A DNA stretch of 36,830 nt from Mycetocola_B reblochoni (GTDB lineage: Bacteria > Actinomycetota > Actinomycetes > Actinomycetales > Microbacteriaceae), in the NCBI RefSeq assembly GCF_003667525.1, contig NZ_RCUW01000017.1, positions 1-36,830 on the forward strand, given 5' to 3'. Under the pieces are notes generated by a model. The model was not told where the DNA came from and searched no databases. It saw only the letters and a program-made list of their open reading frames with translations. Made by a program: the position numbers and the translations under genes. Below are positions 9,201 to 17,239 of this stretch, piece after piece (positions within the stretch are counted from its first letter, which is position 1; each line of letters starts with the position of its first letter).

Positions 9201-10658
9201 GCCGCTGCGCCTGCGGGCGTCGATGAGCGCCGCGACGTCGCGCAGGCGCTCACGCCTCGTGTCGTCGGTGTTGCCGATGGCGGCGCCGAGGCCGGGCTGC
9301 TGGGTGTGCGGCAGCCACTGCGCCCACTCCCAGTCGGCGGCGTCCTCGTCGCCGGTGAGGACGACGATCTCCAGGTCGCGCGGCGAGCGCAGCGTCGCCA
9401 GCTGCGTGAGCATGGCGCGCGCCGTGCTGCGGACGGCGTCGACGGGCCCGGCGAGGCCGACGGGCCCGGCGGAGAAGTCGACCTCGATGGGCGCGGGGCT
9501 GACGCCGACGGCGCGCTCGGTGATCCGGTCCTTCTGCGAGCCGCCCTCGAACCGCACGTCGAGCTCCGTCTCGCCCACCCCGACCCGCACCCTGCGGGCG
9601 TCGGGGTCGGTGATGCGCCGCTCCCAGAGCCGGGACAGCGGGGCCGTGGCGATGTCGGTGATGTGGACGGGGTCGGCGGAGCGCTGCCAGGAGTCGATGC
9701 GCTGGGCGCGCACGAGCGTTCCGATGCGTTCCTCGGCGTCCCTGATGCTCTCGATCCACTGCTCCTCGGTTCGCGCGCCCTTGCGCTTGGCGAGCCGGCG
9801 GTTGGTGAGGAAGGAGCCGATGACCATGACGGGGCTGGCGGCGGCCATGAGCAGCATGACGTAGCGCTGGAACACGAGCGCCATGGTCACGCCGAGCACG
9901 ATCGGCACGAGCGCGGACAGCCACGGCAGCGGCGACTTGTCGGGGTCGTCGGGCTTGTCGCCCGGCATGAGCACGGCGGGGGTCGGGATGCTCGGGTCGA
10001 TCCGGGACGGTCGGTTGAAGTCGAGCACGCCCGGCTCGTCGGCGGACAGGTCGGCGTCGCTGACCGGCTCGAAGCCGAGCCGGATGATGCTGCTCCCCAG
10101 CTGCACGAGGTCGACGGGCACGATCGTCGTCGGCCCGGCGACGGGCTCGCCGTTGATTCGGACGGGGGCGGCTCCCCCGGCGTCGGGGGCGGGGGTGATC
10201 GTCGCCGTCAGCGGCGCGGGCCCGTCGCCGGAGGGGGCGACGACCTGGACGGTGAGGTGCAGCGGCAGCAGGAAGGGGTCCTGCACGCGCAGCCCCGACT
10301 CCTGCGCCGTTCCGATGGTGAGGGTCGATCCCCAGGGCAGCGGCACGACGGAGCCCGCGAAGGGACCGCCGACCACCTCGAGCCGCGGGGCGCCGGGGTC
10401 GGCGGCCTCGACGGGAACGGGAGGGAGCACCGCCCCGGAGCGGATCCCCGCCTCGGTGAGGGTGAGCGCGCCGAGCTCGGCGCCGCCCGGACGGCCCTCC
10501 CCCTCGACGAGCGCGCCCGGCTCGACGCCGAGCACCTCGGCGAGCTCGGCGACGGTGGTCAGCTCGTCGACGTCGACGAGGTAGTCGGACCGCGTCTCCG
10601 CCACGCGGGCGGCCCGGCGTCCCGTCGCGGGCGTGCGCAGGCTCAGTCGCAGGCTCAT
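6279..10658 (-). CDS. eccC: EccC/EssC-type FtsK/SpoIIIE ATPase of type VII-like secretion (1459 aa)
   Basis: Membrane-anchored motor that would recognise and export the WXG100 substrates. Residues about 20-82 look ubiquitin-like (TVAELAEVLG, then TLTEAGIRSGAVL, as in YukD and the EccD N-terminus). Residues about 90-197 look FHA-like. Two membrane segments lie near 244-285. Three FtsK-type ATPase domains follow. Domain 1 has Walker A GTTGSGKS (658-665), Walker B LMLVIDEF (763-770) and ATQRPSGVI. Domains 2 and 3 have GGARSGRT (997-1004) and GPRGSGRS (1290-1297), with Arg replacing the Walker Lys, so only domain 1 looks fully competent. The ATG at 10658 follows AGGAGGA and overlaps the upstream stop as ATGA. 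Upstream in-frame starts would run into the preceding gene and are unlikely. Confidence 0.93.
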   Translation of the reverse strand: MSLRLSLRTPATGRRAARVAETRSDYLVDVDELTTVAELAEVLGVEPGALVEGEGRPGGAELGALTLTEAGIRSGAVLPPVPVEAADPGAPRLEVVGGPFAGSVVPLPWGSTLTIGTAQESGLRVQDPFLLPLHLTVQVVAPSGDGPAPLTATITPAPDAGGAAPVRINGEPVAGPTTIVPVDLVQLGSSIIRLGFEPVSDADLSADEPGVLDFNRPSRIDPSIPTPAVLMPGDKPDDPDKSPLPWLSALVPIVLGVTMALVFQRYVMLLMAAASPVMVIGSFLTNRRLAKRKGARTEEQWIESIRDAEERIGTLVRAQRIDSWQRSADPVHITDIATAPLSRLWERRITDPDARRVRVGVGETELDVRFEGGSQKDRITERAVGVSPAPIEVDFSAGPVGLAGPVDAVRSTARAMLTQLATLRSPRDLEIVVLTGDEDAADWEWAQWLPHTQQPGLGAAIGNTDDTRRERLRDVAALIDARRRSGEGGRRAAVQSEVLVVVDGARRYRTLPGMVGILGDGAASGVHVLALDSDPSRLPEEGRTVITVDGQDRSLARVETQQKFRSTVLLDGCSVPRAERIARSLCSIRHVSGDGDDSLIPTSVRYAELLGIDLDDPDPVVTRWEHQPRQSYVVVGATAEGEFALDIVADGPHALVAGTTGSGKSEFLQALVVSLALANRPEALNFVLVDYKGGSAFADCERLPHTVGMVTNLDAQETERALASLDAELRRREHVLRDMGARDIDQAWAKDPEQAAERGLARLMLVIDEFAELKTELPEFIDGLVRIARVGRSLGVNLVLATQRPSGVITPEMQSNVNLRVALRVTDRADSTDVLGSPEASLISPATPGRGFVRLGAGIAPIAFQTARVAGLRLGTQRLQRVLPPVAPLSWQSLGYPPRFPAVAVAQVTDHDNTDLRALVDLAEAAAARIGARRNPSPWLAPLPELVTVAELAERARPLRAPSPTALAVGLEDVPSEQTQRPFFWDLARDSHLLFIGGARSGRTSALRTIVSGLIERFDRSELQLVLADFGTGALLPFAEAPQCGAVVTQMELHRVQRLVTRLLAELGDRQQRLAAVGAGDIGEQRRSVPSGQGLPYLVFGIDGWDRLIAALDPDRMLALRDEVLRLLREGPSVGIRVLVTGDRGVLSDKLQGFIDEQYLLPLRDVNDYRAAGVMIRELPTSQPPGRVLRRGASASVQLATLSDDLSSAGQGEAVAARVATARRRDEAVDPAVPRPFRVDALPTRIALEQALALPSADGDADGPLLAVGGDRLGGFRLDWPLDGGVVVVGPRGSGRSTALAVLCRQWALAGERLLVVAPRGGALLAVAAEHGVPTVTASDTDVNAVMGMLPAEGTVTVIVDDADLLKNTPLEQALNAVAHRAVFAAASELEAAATLYNGPFAHARKARVGVLLSPTSAVSGTQVLGQAVPKAMLGRRPAGGGVLLRGGGWTEVRVPRLD

Positions 10659-11872
10659 CGGGCTGTCCTCCTGGTGTCGGTGCGGTCGGCGTCGAGAACG
10701 CCGAGGACGGCGTCGAAGCGGCTGGGCTGGCGGGCCGCCGCGTCGTCGTCCGGCGGGTCGGCGGGGACGACGAGGGTCCTGGCGACGCCCGCGTCGTCGG
10801 CCGCCCCCGTGCTGGCGACGGGGCGCTGCGCGAGGGTGCCGCCCGGCGCGACGAGGGTCACGCTCCCGCTGTCCTGGTCGCCGCCGGGAGTGGCCACGTG
10901 GTAGGAGAACTGGTCGAGGACGCGGTCGCCGCCCCCGGTCGCGGCTCCGGCGTCGGGCACGTAGTCGATCGTGCCGTCGCGGCCGCACACCACGCGTCCG
11001 TGCATGGCGTCCCCGCAGCCGATGAGCGACCACTCCCCCTCGCTCCCGACGAGGTCGCCGAGCTGCACGCGCGCCGAGGTGCCGTCGAGCACGCGGACGA
11101 CGTGGGCGGCCTGCACCGGGTCGTCGCCCTCGGGGACGAAACGCACCGCGAGGGTCAGCGGCTCCGACCACTGCTCGCTGTCGTCGGCGGCGCTCAGCCG
11201 GACGGTCACCGTCTCGCGGCCCGTCCCCGAGGGGACGACGACGAGGTGGGTGGCGCTGGCGGAGGCGGCCGCGCCCTCGGGGGACACCTCATCGACACGG
11301 AGCCGGACCCCTCCATCGCAGGTGGCGCAGCCGAGGCCGAGGTCGGAGACGGGCACAAGGGCGCGCGACCCCGCGGCGATCGGGTGGTCGTAGGCGAGCG
11401 CGTCCACCGCGAAGGCGGGCGGCTCGGGCGGGGCGAGGCGGACCCGGTAGTGCAGGACCATGCCGACGTCGCCGTCCGTCACGGAGACCGGCAGGCTGAG
11501 CTCGGGCTGGTCCGGGTCGTAGAGGTCGGAGACGACGGTGATGCCGTCCGGCGCGCACGCGGTCAGCCGGAGCACCTCGTCGTTGACGTCCACGGCGGCC
11601 GAGGCGAAGGCGCGCTCCATCGCGGCGCAGTCGTCGAACCGCCACGACGCGGCGGGTGCGACCTCGGCGCTGCCGCGGTAGGGCACGTCGATGAGCGCGC
11701 CGCCGGGTCCGCTCGGCGCGGGCTGCTCGGCTCCCGCGGAGTCCTCACCGCCCGCGGCGAACGCGGGGACGGCCGACGGCGCGGACGCGGCGACGGCGAA
11801 CGCGGCCGTCAGCGCCAGTGCGGCGAGGAGGGGGCGGGGCGCCGTGCGGCGTGCGCGTCGCTGCTGCGGCAC
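10655..11872 (-). CDS. Secreted Ig-like, cysteine-rich protein coupled to eccC (405 aa)
   Basis: The N-terminus has a positively charged segment, a hydrophobic core and a site around AFAAGG, a clear Sec signal peptide ending near residue 40. The mature part is beta-rich with six cysteines (including CATC), suggesting disulfides and an extracytoplasmic place. The last third has a cadherin/Ig-like tandem-domain pattern (VRVLDGTSARVQL, then DGTIDYVPDAG, DQFSYHVATPGG), the same signature as the giant surface protein at 18410-24226. Start GTG at 11872 follows GAAGGGGA. Its stop overlaps the eccC start (ATGA), so the two are made together. It could be an exported partner of the secretion motor (inference). 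No C-terminal membrane anchor was seen. Confidence 0.78.
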   Translation of the reverse strand: MPQQRRARRTAPRPLLAALALTAAFAVAASAPSAVPAFAAGGEDSAGAEQPAPSGPGGALIDVPYRGSAEVAPAASWRFDDCAAMERAFASAAVDVNDEVLRLTACAPDGITVVSDLYDPDQPELSLPVSVTDGDVGMVLHYRVRLAPPEPPAFAVDALAYDHPIAAGSRALVPVSDLGLGCATCDGGVRLRVDEVSPEGAAASASATHLVVVPSGTGRETVTVRLSAADDSEQWSEPLTLAVRFVPEGDDPVQAAHVVRVLDGTSARVQLGDLVGSEGEWSLIGCGDAMHGRVVCGRDGTIDYVPDAGAATGGGDRVLDQFSYHVATPGGDQDSGSVTLVAPGGTLAQRPVASTGAADDAGVARTLVVPADPPDDDAAARQPSRFDAVLGVLDADRTDTRRTAR

Positions 11873-11993
11873 GGTTCCCCTTCCGTTCAGCCCGGCTGTG
11901 CAGGGACGCCGGGGCTCGCTCTGCCCATATGCTAGTGGGCGTTAGGGGCGGTCGTCAGGCCGCGCGCGGGCGGGCGGATCGGGAGGACCGGCG
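11873..11993. promoter_or_regulatory. Shared divergent promoter region of the eccC operon and the membrane/lipoprotein pair
   Basis: TATGCT (11926-11931, plus) and TAGCAT (11927-11932, minus) overlap as facing -10 candidates in the only AT-containing stretch of this gap. A shared regulator could coordinate the two transcripts. Matching -35 boxes are not convincing. Confidence 0.4.
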
Positions 11994-12539
11994 ATGGCGG
12001 ACGACAACCGCGCCGAGACACTCGGGTGGGAGCAGGGCCAGACCGCCCTGTACTCGTCGGAGACGGGCACGGCCGGGCAGAAGCGGCCGCTGGAGAGCGG
12101 CAGGGGCGTGCTGCCCGAGCTGGCGGAGGCGCAGCCGACGCAGCGCAGCATGTGGCGCCACCCGGCGTTCCTCATCTCGATCATCACGACGGGGCTGGCG
12201 CTCGTCGCCGTCGTCGTGATCTTCGTCGTCGGGATCCTGCGGCCCTCGAGCACGCCGGTGACCGACCTCAGCCTCAGCGGGGGCGACACCAACGTCCGGC
12301 TGAGCTGGTCGGGCGGGGACGAGCCGTACAGCGCCTACGTCATCGACGGCAGGGGCGACGCCGTCGACGTCTCGGCGCGGATCCGCGGCGGCTCGGAGCT
12401 GTGGCTCCCCGTCGCGCTGGGACTGTACGACGACGACTCGTGCTTCGTCGTCCGCCCGGCGGCCGTGACCGCTCAGCCGTCCCTCGTCGCCCAGACGCTC
12501 GCCGATCAGGGCGGTCAGAGCGTCTGCATGGAGCGATGA
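11994..12539 (+). CDS. Single-pass membrane protein with small exported domain (181 aa)
   Basis: Family not recognised. A polar cytoplasmic N-terminus of about 53 residues (with LGWEQGQTALYSSE) precedes one membrane span near residues 57-82. An exported beta-rich domain of about 95 residues then carries two cysteines near its end (SCFVV and SVCMER). The DLSLSGGDTNVRLSWSGGDE stretch resembles the start of an FN3-like sandwich. ATG at 11994 follows GGGAGGA. It is divergent from the eccC operon and overlaps the downstream lipoprotein gene by ATGA. The arrangement suggests an envelope component working with the secretion motor (inference). Confidence 0.78.
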   Translation: MADDNRAETLGWEQGQTALYSSETGTAGQKRPLESGRGVLPELAEAQPTQRSMWRHPAFLISIITTGLALVAVVVIFVVGILRPSSTPVTDLSLSGGDTNVRLSWSGGDEPYSAYVIDGRGDAVDVSARIRGGSELWLPVALGLYDDDSCFVVRPAAVTAQPSLVAQTLADQGGQSVCMER

Positions 12540-13342
12540 CCGGCGGCGGCCGTGGCGGTCGTGCGCCTCGCCCGAAGACGGCGACGGCCACAGGGCTGAC
12601 CGCCGCGGGCCTGACCGCGCTGCTCGCCCTGACGGGGTGCAGTCGCACCGACGCGGAGCAGCCGGTGCCGACGCCCACCGCGGTCGACCTCAGCACCGTC
12701 GATCCCGACGACCCCGACGGCAACGCGCTCTGGCACCTGAGGGACGCGGAGCTGCTTGGCCGCGTCGTCGACGCGGTCGGGGACGAGCCCTCCGTCCGCA
12801 TGCGCGGCACGATCACCGAGAAGACGCTCGGCGACGGTGGCGCGGCGGTCCCCGGCCGGAGTATCGGCGTGGACGTGGTCCGCTCGGCCGACGACTACCT
12901 CGCGCGGATCGACGCCGACGAGGTGGAGGTCGAGGTCACGGTCGTCGGCGGCGACGCCTACGTCTCCGGCAACGCGGCGCTCGCGGAGCAGACCGGGGTC
13001 GCGGAGGTCGCCGACGGAGCGGTGTGCGTCACCCCCGACGACGAGATCGTGCGGCGCTGGTCCCCCGTCGCCGACCCGGAGCTGCTGCTGGAGAGTCTGC
13101 TGCTGGAGACGGAGACGCCCGCCTCCGGCAGGGAGCCGTCGGCGGAGGACAGCACGGTCGAGGTGGTCGTCGGCGAGGAGGCCGCCCCGCTCGGCCGGAT
13201 CCTCGTCGCCAGGGTCGGAGCACCACTGCCCAGCGAGCTGGTCGTCGCCGACGAGACGGGCAGCGCCGAGCTGCGTTTCGACGGCTGGGGGGACGAGCAG
13301 GGTGTCGAGCCGCCCGCCAGGGTCAGCAGGCCCTGCGGCTGA
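12536..13342 (+). CDS. Lipoprotein (268 aa)
   Basis: Residues about 20-36 form a signal peptide ending in the lipobox LALTGC, so the mature protein should be lipid-anchored at the outer face of the membrane. A short Pro/Thr linker leads into an alpha/beta domain with strands such as SVRMRGTITEK and IGVDVVRSADDYLARID. The pattern is reminiscent of LppX/LprG-like or LolA-like folds, but no family is certain. The ATG at 12536 overlaps the upstream stop (ATGA). With that gene it forms a two-gene unit divergent from eccC. Confidence 0.78.
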   Translation: MTGGGRGGRAPRPKTATATGLTAAGLTALLALTGCSRTDAEQPVPTPTAVDLSTVDPDDPDGNALWHLRDAELLGRVVDAVGDEPSVRMRGTITEKTLGDGGAAVPGRSIGVDVVRSADDYLARIDADEVEVEVTVVGGDAYVSGNAALAEQTGVAEVADGAVCVTPDDEIVRRWSPVADPELLLESLLLETETPASGREPSAEDSTVEVVVGEEAAPLGRILVARVGAPLPSELVVADETGSAELRFDGWGDEQGVEPPARVSRPCG

Positions 13343-13370
13343 CCCGGCCACCCGGCTGACCCGGCCACCC
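13337..13370. repeat. 17-bp perfect tandem duplication over a stop codon
   Basis: GGCTGACCCGGCCACCC is present twice in a row. The first copy contains the TGA stop of the lipoprotein gene. It is likely a replication-slippage duplication with no effect on the protein. Confidence 0.8.
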
Positions 13371-13394
13371 GGCAGCCGCTCACCCGCCACCGGC

Positions 13395-15746
13395 TCAGCC
13401 GCGGCGCCAGCCGGAGGACAGCGAGCGCGGCGAGACCCGGCCGAGGAACCGCTGCCACCGGCTGCGGCCCGCCCCCAGTTCCGCACGGACGCCGGGGAGC
13501 TGGGCCCAGAGCTCGTCGACCTCCTCCCTGCTGAGCTCGCCGCGGCCGAACACGCTGCGGTCCACCCGCGCGGCCAGCAGCGCCGCGCGCTCCGAGCCGC
13601 TCGCCGCGGCGGTCTCGCTCCTGGTCGCCGTGACCGGCACGGTCGTCCCCGAGTCCACGATCTCGTCGCGCACCTCACGCCACGCCCCCGCGGCGACGAG
13701 CGACTCCCGGTCGCGCCGCCGACGCACCCGACGCCGGATCGCCTCGGCGAGCAGCACGCCCCACAGCGGCGAGGTGAGCACGGCGAGAACCAGCCCGACC
13801 CGCCACGTCCACCACCAGACCGCCAGCAGCACGAGCTGCCAGAGCGGCGGCTCGGCCCTGTCCTCCACGTCGGAGTCATCGGCGCGCGGCGCGATCGCGT
13901 CCTGCTGCGTCGGCGGCTCCGGCGGGATCACGGTGCGGGGCGGCGCGACGGCGTCGGAGATGGTCTTCTCCTCCTCCGGAACCTCCCGCGGCTCGGGATT
14001 CGGGTCGACGGCGACCCAGCCGTCGGAGGCGGTGTCGACCTCGACCCAGGCGGTCAGCTCCGCGCCGGACAGCTCGCCGTCGCCGTCCTGGTCGACGAGA
14101 CCGAGCACCACGCGGGACGGGTAGCCGAGCTCCCGGGCGAGCACGGCGAAGGCGGCCGCGTACTGTTCGGCGTCGCCGAGCATCGGCTCCTCGGTGGCGA
14201 GCAGGTCGAGCCGGCCCGCCGAGTGGCCCGAGCGGCTGAACACCTCGCCCTCGTCCGAGTGGGAGACGTAGCCGGCGTGCAGGTAGTCCAGGGCCGACTG
14301 CAGCCGCGCGCCGGGCGACTGAGTCGCGTCCCAGCTGCGGGCCGCCGCGTCGACGAGCGCCTCGGGAATGCGGACGAGCTCGCCCTGTTCGGCGTCGCCC
14401 GGCTCCAGCGCCGCCAGTCCCGAGCGCAGCGGCGGCGAGGGATCGAGCCCTGTCACGGTGTAGTCCAGCCCGTCACCGGCACCCCCGGTGCGGACGGCCG
14501 AGTCCAGCTCGCGGTTGTAGTAAACGCCGTCGTCGTCGCCGTCGGGCAGAGTGATGGAGGCGACGCGGCCCGCGGTCGGCAGGAGTATTCCCAGATCGGC
14601 ATGGACGGAGACGTCCACGCTCACCGGCGTGCCCGTCTCCCCCGCGCGATCGACGAGGTAGGGCAGGCGTGCGAAGCTCCCCGTGCTCGCCGAGGTGCGC
14701 TGGTCGCCGATGGTGAAGGCCACGCCGTTGTAGTCGTCGAGCACCGAGAGCCGGAGCATCGCGCCCTCGGGCAGGCCGTCCACGCCGACGAGGCTGCGCT
14801 CGGCCGCGGGGCCGGTCACGCTCGCGCGGTACGCCTGCAGGGGGCTGTCCTGACGGTCCGGCTCGAAGTCGGGCGCGAAGGCAGTGCGCAGCACCGAGCG
14901 GTCCCCCGGCGACGCGGCCTGGACCACGCCGCCGCCGACGACCGCGCAGACCAGCACGAACACCGCGGCGACCGCGGCTCGGCGCAGCTGCCCGGCGCGC
15001 AGGCTGCGACTGTGCTCCGCGGTCACGCCCTCCAGCCGCGGACGGACGACGATCGACCAGAGCATCGCCCAGACGACGGCGGCCATGCCGACGACGACCG
15101 GCAGGAACGCGTCCCTCGGGCCGAAGGCGATGCCGAAGACCAGCACGGCCAGCGCCGCGAGCAGCGCGGGCCAGCGGCGGCCCCTCAACGCCTCCGTCAC
15201 CCCGACCGTGGTGGCGGCCAGCAGCACGACGAGGGCGGGGACGAGCACCGCGTCGTAGTCGCCGAGCGGCAGCTCGACGCTGACGATGTCCGCCCAGCCG
15301 GTGACCAGTCCCGTTCCGACCCGCGCCAGCCCGGCGACCGTCGGCACGACCCCCGCGATCGTCTCCGACGGGACGGCGAGCGCGGGACCGGCCACGATGG
15401 TCGCGGCGACGACGATGACGGCGGTCGCGTACCAGGGCAGACGCCGGCGCACGCTGAGCAGCGCGGCAGCCGTGCCGATGAGCAGGGCACCGGCGACCGT
15501 GACCACCAGGTGCGGGTGCCGGTAGAGCGGCCACAGCGGGACGGCGACGATGAGCAGCAGGCCGAGGACGGCGACGACGTCCCTGACCGGGGTCGCCGTG
15601 CGCAGTCCCCTGCGCTCGTCCGCGCCACCGCGCCGGAGCGACTCGGCGCTGACACGGCGCTCGGCCCGCTCGCGCTCCCTGCGCTCACGCAGCTCCTGTG
15701 CCCTGCGAGCCCGGCGGGAGGCGGTGGAGGCATCGGTGGCGCTCAC
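13395..15746 (-). CDS. tgm: Transglutaminase-fold membrane protein lacking catalytic Cys and His (783 aa)
   Basis: TgpA-like layout: a charged N-terminus, about seven membrane spans to residue 290, a large exported region, one further span near residue 690 (WWWTWRVGLVLAVLTSPLW) and a cytoplasmic tail. The transglutaminase core is recognisable at residues 520-585, but the Cys position is Ala526 (GDAEQYAAAF) and the His position is Thr565 (TAWVEV). Only the Asp (Asp581, VAVDPNP) remains. Between them, residues 552-563 (DQDGDGELSGAE) fit a canonical EF-hand calcium loop. It is therefore probably a non-enzymatic binding module. GTG at 15746 overlaps the DUF58 stop as GTGA and follows GGGGGAG. It is the last gene of the operon and equivalent to tgm of bifidobacterial PFNA clusters. 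Confidence 0.88.
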   Translation of the reverse strand: MSATDASTASRRARRAQELRERRERERAERRVSAESLRRGGADERRGLRTATPVRDVVAVLGLLLIVAVPLWPLYRHPHLVVTVAGALLIGTAAALLSVRRRLPWYATAVIVVAATIVAGPALAVPSETIAGVVPTVAGLARVGTGLVTGWADIVSVELPLGDYDAVLVPALVVLLAATTVGVTEALRGRRWPALLAALAVLVFGIAFGPRDAFLPVVVGMAAVVWAMLWSIVVRPRLEGVTAEHSRSLRAGQLRRAAVAAVFVLVCAVVGGGVVQAASPGDRSVLRTAFAPDFEPDRQDSPLQAYRASVTGPAAERSLVGVDGLPEGAMLRLSVLDDYNGVAFTIGDQRTSASTGSFARLPYLVDRAGETGTPVSVDVSVHADLGILLPTAGRVASITLPDGDDDGVYYNRELDSAVRTGGAGDGLDYTVTGLDPSPPLRSGLAALEPGDAEQGELVRIPEALVDAAARSWDATQSPGARLQSALDYLHAGYVSHSDEGEVFSRSGHSAGRLDLLATEEPMLGDAEQYAAAFAVLARELGYPSRVVLGLVDQDGDGELSGAELTAWVEVDTASDGWVAVDPNPEPREVPEEEKTISDAVAPPRTVIPPEPPTQQDAIAPRADDSDVEDRAEPPLWQLVLLAVWWWTWRVGLVLAVLTSPLWGVLLAEAIRRRVRRRRDRESLVAAGAWREVRDEIVDSGTTVPVTATRSETAAASGSERAALLAARVDRSVFGRGELSREEVDELWAQLPGVRAELGAGRSRWQRFLGRVSPRSLSSGWRRG

Positions 15747-17239
15747 GACGCGCTCCCCCGCAGCAGGGCGAGCCGGAGGTCGTCGAGGTAGCCGATCCGC
15801 AGCACGCTGAGCTCGGCGAGCTGCTGGAAGCCCGGCGTCATACCGGGGCCGCACACGACGGCGATCGTCTGGACGCCGAGCGGCAGCCGCTGCGACCAGC
15901 TGCGCAGCTCGCGCACGCTCGGCTCGGTCCCCGTGACGAGGAAGACGATCGAGATGCCCGGCACCGTCGCCGCGGCCAGCACCGCCAGCTCGCCGACGCC
16001 GATCTCGGCGGAGTCGAACTCGACCTCGCTGAGGCCGTCGAGCAGCCGGGTCGGACTGACCGTCGGGAAGCGGACCGGCATCGGCAGGCCGTCCTCGGCG
16101 GCGGGGTTCGGCTCGGGACTGGTCAGCACCGTGATGTCGCGGCCGTCGCGGATCGCCCTGACCCCGAGGGAGGCGGCGACGCTCACACCGAGTTCGAACT
16201 CGTCCTGGTCGGCCCAGCCGGTGGTGTCGCGGCCGAAGGCGACGACGATGTGGCTACGCCTGGTCTGCTCGAACTGGCGCACCATGAGCTGCCCGGTCCT
16301 GGCCACGGCCTTCCAGTACACGTGGCGCCGCTCGTCGCCCTCGCGGTACTCGCGCAGCGCGTGGAAGGAGATGTCGCTCGTGGTGAGCTCGGTCGTCGGG
16401 GAGCCCTCGAGGTCGCGGACGAAGCCGGTCGAGGTCGGCGGAAGGCCGACGGTCTCCGGGTGCACGTACACCTCCTGCTGCTCGCTCCAGCTGGCGTGGC
16501 GGCGGAACAGCCCGACCGGGTCGCCCCTGACGGTGCGGACCGGACCGACGGTGACGACGCCGCGGCGCTCCGCCGGCACCTCGACGTCGGCGGTGCGCCC
16601 TCCCGGGCCGGGGGCGGGAAGCTCGACGACCCGGTCGCCGATGCCGAGCTCGATCCGCGTCACCCAGATCCGGAACCGGGTGCGGTCGGTGATCCGCACG
16701 CGCGCCGCGACCGGTTCGCCGACGCGCGTGCGCCTGGCATCGACCTCGAGCTCGACGTCGTAGCGCGGCCGGCCGATGAGGAACAGCAGCGAGGCGAGCA
16801 CGAGCACGCCGAGCCCCGCGGCGACGGTGAGCAGCTCCGCCCAGCCGAGCACGAGTCCGGCGACGCCGAGCACGACGGCGCCGAGGACGCTGGCCCAGCC
16901 GACCGGCGTCGTCACCTCGGAGACCCAGGAGAGGGCCGCGCGCAGCCAGACCAGGACCCGACGTGCCCGTCGGCGCAGGCGGCGCAGCCAGCGCGGTGCC
17001 CCGCCCGCCCCGGCGACGCCGAGCCGCGTCGTCGTGCCGAGGGTGCGCGATGTGCCTCGCGTCGCCTCGGTCCCCCGGGTGAGGCCGGTGCCCCCGGTGT
17101 GCTCGTCGTGGCGCGTTCGACGGGTGATCGGCGAGCCGTTCGCCGACGCGTCCGCACCCTGATCGTTCCCCCGCGCACGACGACCGGCCCGCACGCCCGG
17201 GGGCGCCGCGGTCCGGTTCCGGCGCGGGGACAGCGGCAT
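15743..17239 (-). CDS. DUF58 domain-containing membrane protein (498 aa)
   Basis: Partner of MoxR-type ATPases. A basic, Thr/Gly/Arg-rich N-terminal region of about 130 residues precedes two membrane spans (near VGWASVLGAVVLGVAG and LGVLVLASLLFLIG). A beta-rich domain and the DUF58 signature then follow, SDISFHALREYREGDERRHV with YWKAVARTGQL. DUF58 proteins have a von Willebrand A-like fold and are typically encoded beside MoxR. ATG at 17239 overlaps the MoxR stop by one base (TGATG), with no ribosome site of its own, so translation should depend on re-initiation after moxR. The downstream transglutaminase-fold gene overlaps it too. Confidence 0.92.
   Translation of the reverse strand: MPLSPRRNRTAAPPGVRAGRRARGNDQGADASANGSPITRRTRHDEHTGGTGLTRGTEATRGTSRTLGTTTRLGVAGAGGAPRWLRRLRRRARRVLVWLRAALSWVSEVTTPVGWASVLGAVVLGVAGLVLGWAELLTVAAGLGVLVLASLLFLIGRPRYDVELEVDARRTRVGEPVAARVRITDRTRFRIWVTRIELGIGDRVVELPAPGPGGRTADVEVPAERRGVVTVGPVRTVRGDPVGLFRRHASWSEQQEVYVHPETVGLPPTSTGFVRDLEGSPTTELTTSDISFHALREYREGDERRHVYWKAVARTGQLMVRQFEQTRRSHIVVAFGRDTTGWADQDEFELGVSVAASLGVRAIRDGRDITVLTSPEPNPAAEDGLPMPVRFPTVSPTRLLDGLSEVEFDSAEIGVGELAVLAAATVPGISIVFLVTGTEPSVRELRSWSQRLPLGVQTIAVVCGPGMTPGFQQLAELSVLRIGYLDDLRLALLRGSAS

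Noticed and set aside
12756..15791. A 1011-codon open frame on the plus strand
   Set aside because: It crosses the lipoprotein gene in another frame and the transglutaminase-fold gene in antisense; no domain is visible.
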